From: Pseudomonas graminis
GTDB lineage: Bacteria > Pseudomonadota > Gammaproteobacteria > Pseudomonadales > Pseudomonadaceae
Direction of reading: 5' to 3'
Length of the DNA: 64,000 nucleotides
NCBI RefSeq assembly: GCF_900111735.1
Contig: NZ_FOHW01000002.1
Location: 302,781-366,780 of the forward strand
The notes below the pieces were generated by a model. It searched no databases, had not been told where the DNA came from, and saw only the letters and a program-made list of their open reading frames with translations. Below, one piece after another: positions 61,492 through 64,000 of this stretch (the stretch's first letter is position 1; each line of letters starts with the position of its first letter). A program made the position numbers and the translations under genes.

Positions 61492-62352
61492 ATGGCAGTC
61501 GTATCAAAACACGCATGCAGAAAACTCCTGATGGGTGCGCTTGCTGCCCTGAGCATCGGACAAGGCTGGGCAGCGGGCGACGAAGCTCAGGAATCGGCAG
61601 CGGCCAAGGGACTGCTGGAAAAAGCCGTGGCCCGTTACCGTGTCCGGGGGGACAAAGCACTGGCCGAATTCAGCCGCCAGGGCGAGTTCGTCGATGGCGA
61701 GCGTTATGTCTTCGTCACCGATACCAAAGGGATCATGCTTGCAAGTGGCGGGCCATCGGTGGCGTTGATCGGCCGTGATGTCTCCTCGGTGCTCGATCCC
61801 GAGCTGCAGAAAAACTTCAAGCAGGTGCTGCAGACCCCGGAAAGCGCCGGCGTTCAGCAGGCCGAGTATCGCTGGCAGAACTGGCGCGACGGCAAGGTTG
61901 AGCGCAAACGTGTGTATTTTCAGCGCATCGGCGATCGGGTTCTCGCCGTCGGCTACTACCTGCCGCGCGCTTCGCCGGAGCAGGCAAGGGCGTTGCTCGA
62001 GAAGGCGTCCAAAGCGCTGGAACAGGACAAGGACGGCACCCTTCGCGCCATCAACGACCTCAAGGGCGGATTTCTGCAAGATGATCTGTACGTCTTCGTG
62101 GTGAACGTCGACACCAAACGCTATGTGGCCCACGGCACCAACCTGCGGCTGGTGAACACCGATTTCAGCAAGGTCAAGGACCCGGAAGGCAAGCCGGTCG
62201 GCATCCCGATGCTTGAACTGGTGAAGAAACAGGCCCAAGGCGAATACGAATACCGCTGGCGCAACCCGGTCACCAGCAAGATCGAACACAAGCACGCTTA
62301 CGTGCGCAAGGTCGGTGAATTCCTGGTGGCGGTGGGTTATTACAGCGGCTGA
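61492..62352 (+). CDS. Periplasmic protein with two Cache domains
   Basis: Exported protein of 286 residues. A signal peptide (L-L-M-G-A-L-A-A-L-S-I-G-Q-G-W-A-A) is followed by two similar domains, each with Y-V-F-V-x-x-x-T-K and ending in a G-Y-Y strand (V-L-A-V-G-Y-Y and L-V-A-V-G-Y-Y). This is the sCache_2 pattern seen in chemoreceptor sensor domains. There is no output domain or membrane helix after the signal peptide, so it is a free-standing periplasmic ligand-binder. The ATG at 61492 follows G-G-G-G-C-G-A-A-G. The partner receptor is unknown. Confidence 0.8.
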   Translation: MAVVSKHACRKLLMGALAALSIGQGWAAGDEAQESAAAKGLLEKAVARYRVRGDKALAEFSRQGEFVDGERYVFVTDTKGIMLASGGPSVALIGRDVSSVLDPELQKNFKQVLQTPESAGVQQAEYRWQNWRDGKVERKRVYFQRIGDRVLAVGYYLPRASPEQARALLEKASKALEQDKDGTLRAINDLKGGFLQDDLYVFVVNVDTKRYVAHGTNLRLVNTDFSKVKDPEGKPVGIPMLELVKKQAQGEYEYRWRNPVTSKIEHKHAYVRKVGEFLVAVGYYSG

Positions 62353-62370
62353 GCATCCTCACAGGTTCGT

Positions 62371-63876
62371 TCATCGGTCCTTGTCGTCGCGCCCGCGCAG
62401 CAGGTTGTTGGGCATTGCCAGCGCAGCAGACAAACCCAGCAGTGAGACCGCCGCGCTGGCCATCAGCAGGTGCTGAAACGTCATCGACAGCTGCCCGCGC
62501 AGCAATTCAAGGGCCGGGCCGCTGGCGGCGTGCAGGCTGTCCATCAGCAAGTTGCCCGAACCTTCGTCCGCCATTGAACGGCCTCCGACCTGGGCAATGC
62601 CGGAACCGGCGAGCATCGCCAGCAGCAGTGCCGACATCGTCGCCACACCGACCGCGCCGCCCAATGAGCGAAACAGGTTGGTCGTGCTGGTCGCCACGCC
62701 CATGTCTTTGACCTCCACCGAGTTCTGTGTGCCCACCAGCGACGTCGGGAATTGCATGCCGCTGGCGATGCCGGTCAGGACCATGAACAGGCTCGTTAGA
62801 ATGGCCGACTGAGGCGGCGTGAGGGCGATGCCGAGGATTGCCAGCGGCATCAACGCTGCGCCAGTGAGGATGATTGGCTTGTAACGGCCCGTCAGCGAAG
62901 TGCGGCGGCCGCCGAAGTACGCGCCCATGGGCATGCCGATGGCCAGCGGCATCAGGTGCAACGCCGCGCTGTCGGCCCCTGCGCCGGTCACGGTCTGAAA
63001 GCGCAGCGGCAGCAGCACGATCAGCGAGATGGCCTGGAAGCTGGTGAAGAAAATCGTGCACCAGCAGAGCACCGCGCTGCGATTGGCGAACAGGTGTATC
63101 GGCAGCAGAGGCTCGCGGGTGCGCCGCTCATACAGCACAAAAATCACCAGTGCGAGCAGCGCCACCGACAGTTGCATGACCACCGACTGGTCGCGCCAGC
63201 CGCGGCCCTGACCGATTTCGGTAATGCCCAGCAGCAGTGAGGTCAGGCCGATGATCATCAACACCGTGCCGAGGTAGTCGATCACCGGTTTGCGCTGAGG
63301 GACCGGCAAGCCGACCAGCGTTTTGCGCGCCACCCACCATGCCGCCAGCCCCAGCGGCAGATTGATAATGAAGACCCAGCGCCACGACAGGTATTCGGTC
63401 ATGAAGCCGCCAAGCACAGGGCCGGCCACGCTGGCCGCCGCGTACATGCCGCTGAAGTAACCCTGATAACGGCCGCGCTCCCGGGGCGGAACGATGTCGC
63501 CGATGATCGCCTGGCTCACGGAAACCATGCCGCCGGCGCCGATGCCTTGCAGCACCCGCGCCAGCACCAGTTGTTCCATGCTCTGGGCCATGGCGCAGAA
63601 CAGCGAGGCGAGGGTAAAGGTCGCCAGCCCGAACAGCATCAGGCGCCGCCGGCCGTATAAATCCCCGAGCTTGCCGTAAATCGGCACGGCCACGGTGAGC
63701 GCGACCATGTAGGCGGAGATCACCCAGGCGAGCAGGTCGAAATCCTGGAACTGGGCGGAGATGGCCGGCATCGAGACCGCAACGATGGTCTGATCCAGCG
63801 CGCTGAGAAACACGGCCATCATCAGCGCAAACAGAATGCTGCGGATGTCCGGACGGGGTTGATTAAGGCTCGTCAC
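62371..63876 (-). CDS. MFS drug:H+ antiporter, DHA2 (EmrB/QacA) family
   Basis: Inner-membrane exporter of 501 residues with fourteen predicted helices. Motif D1-like L-D-Q-T-I-V-A-V-S-M-P near residue 30, motif A G-K-L-G-D-L-Y-G-R-R-R and motif C G-P-V-L-G-G are present. No EmrA-type adaptor gene is seen, so it probably works alone. Likely exports toxic organic compounds. A palindrome upstream (63943-63954) suggests control by a MarR- or TetR-type regulator outside the window. Confidence 0.88.
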   Translation of the reverse strand: MTSLNQPRPDIRSILFALMMAVFLSALDQTIVAVSMPAISAQFQDFDLLAWVISAYMVALTVAVPIYGKLGDLYGRRRLMLFGLATFTLASLFCAMAQSMEQLVLARVLQGIGAGGMVSVSQAIIGDIVPPRERGRYQGYFSGMYAAASVAGPVLGGFMTEYLSWRWVFIINLPLGLAAWWVARKTLVGLPVPQRKPVIDYLGTVLMIIGLTSLLLGITEIGQGRGWRDQSVVMQLSVALLALVIFVLYERRTREPLLPIHLFANRSAVLCWCTIFFTSFQAISLIVLLPLRFQTVTGAGADSAALHLMPLAIGMPMGAYFGGRRTSLTGRYKPIILTGAALMPLAILGIALTPPQSAILTSLFMVLTGIASGMQFPTSLVGTQNSVEVKDMGVATSTTNLFRSLGGAVGVATMSALLLAMLAGSGIAQVGGRSMADEGSGNLLMDSLHAASGPALELLRGQLSMTFQHLLMASAAVSLLGLSAALAMPNNLLRGRDDKDR

Positions 63877-63942
63877 AGAAGGGACTCGACTGGCAGATTG
63901 ACCCGCTGAACACCCGCAGGAATTTGTGCCAAGTCTAGTCCG

Positions 63943-63954
63943 TTAGCTTGCTAA
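63943..63954. promoter_or_regulatory. Candidate operator upstream of the DHA2 transporter
   Basis: TTAGC-TT-GCTAA, a perfect 12-bp palindrome, partly overlapping a second short repeat (GCTA-ATCGA-TAGC). About 70 bp upstream of the start at 63876, in promoter position. Confidence 0.45.
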
Positions 63955-64000
63955 TCGATAGCAGGCTGTGGGGATTTTCGCAGTACGTTGACCCGCGTTA

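Overview
This window is chromosomal DNA of a Pseudomonas, most likely from the syringae/fluorescens side of the genus. It has high G+C, dense operons, an MvaT-type H-NS protein, a class I fumarase, olsBA ornithine-lipid genes, a pcaIJF ketoadipate operon, and a MexAB-OprM (TtgABC) efflux operon with its TtgR/PmeR repressor. From memory, much of the gene order in the first ~47 kb matches the P. aeruginosa PAO1 stretch running from the argO/argP/xenB/olsBA genes through fumarase, sadC, pykA, the MoxR cluster, sbcB, mvaT and purU. That comparison could not be run here. No tRNA, rRNA, CRISPR, IS element or phage gene was seen.

Layout. 0-3.2 kb: argO exporter and an ACT-domain gene, divergent from the regulator argP, then an epimerase-like dehydrogenase. 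3.2-5.2 kb: a coiled-coil membrane protein and a protein with a Pro/Lys-rich arm followed by eight 7-residue D-G-T repeats. 5.2-7.9 kb: arsR-MFS-OYE operon with several palindromic operator candidates. 8-13.1 kb: lipid genes (acpH, olsB-olsA, a class-C beta-lactamase-like hydrolase, a cardiolipin-synthase-like PLD). 13.2-14.7 kb: fumarase. 14.9-23.7 kb: a four-gene RHS island. 24-27.3 kb: a SadC-like diguanylate cyclase overlapping a ferredoxin reductase, then a delta-60 repeat protein. 27.5-30.2 kb: pyruvate kinase, a TPR-type lipoprotein and a PilZ protein. 30.2-37.2 kb: a six-gene overlapping MoxR/DUF58 membrane operon. 37.4-40.5 kb: sbcB, mvaT, purU. 40.6-43.7 kb: glycosyltransferase, deacetylase and flippase-like operon. 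43.9-47.5 kb: HerA-like ATPase, Pit phosphate transporter and a small gene. 48-54.5 kb: pcaR-pcaIJF-pcaT-pcaD. 54.6-61.3 kb: efflux pump and repressor. 61.5-63.9 kb: a double-Cache periplasmic protein and a DHA2 drug transporter.

The most interesting locus is the RHS island between the fumarase and sadC genes. One RHS polypeptide appears to be split between two YD repeats. One N-terminal half (877 aa) is followed by two paralogous C-terminal halves. Each of these carries an RHS core ending at D-P-D-G, a long hydrophobic segment, and a diverged terminal domain with a T-H-G ... L-(S/A)-C-x-G-G pair, about 45 residues apart, as in clan CD (caspase/CPD-like) cysteine peptidases. No immunity gene is visible. 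A lower-G+C unknown gene leads the operon, and the junctions carry hairpins. Other leads are tandem PcaR-type operators with an identical 19-bp period at two promoters, a candidate small RNA next to one of them, a GTG start with a strong ribosome binding site that redefines the glycosyltransferase, and the G-box-like repeat protein at 4.3-5.1 kb.
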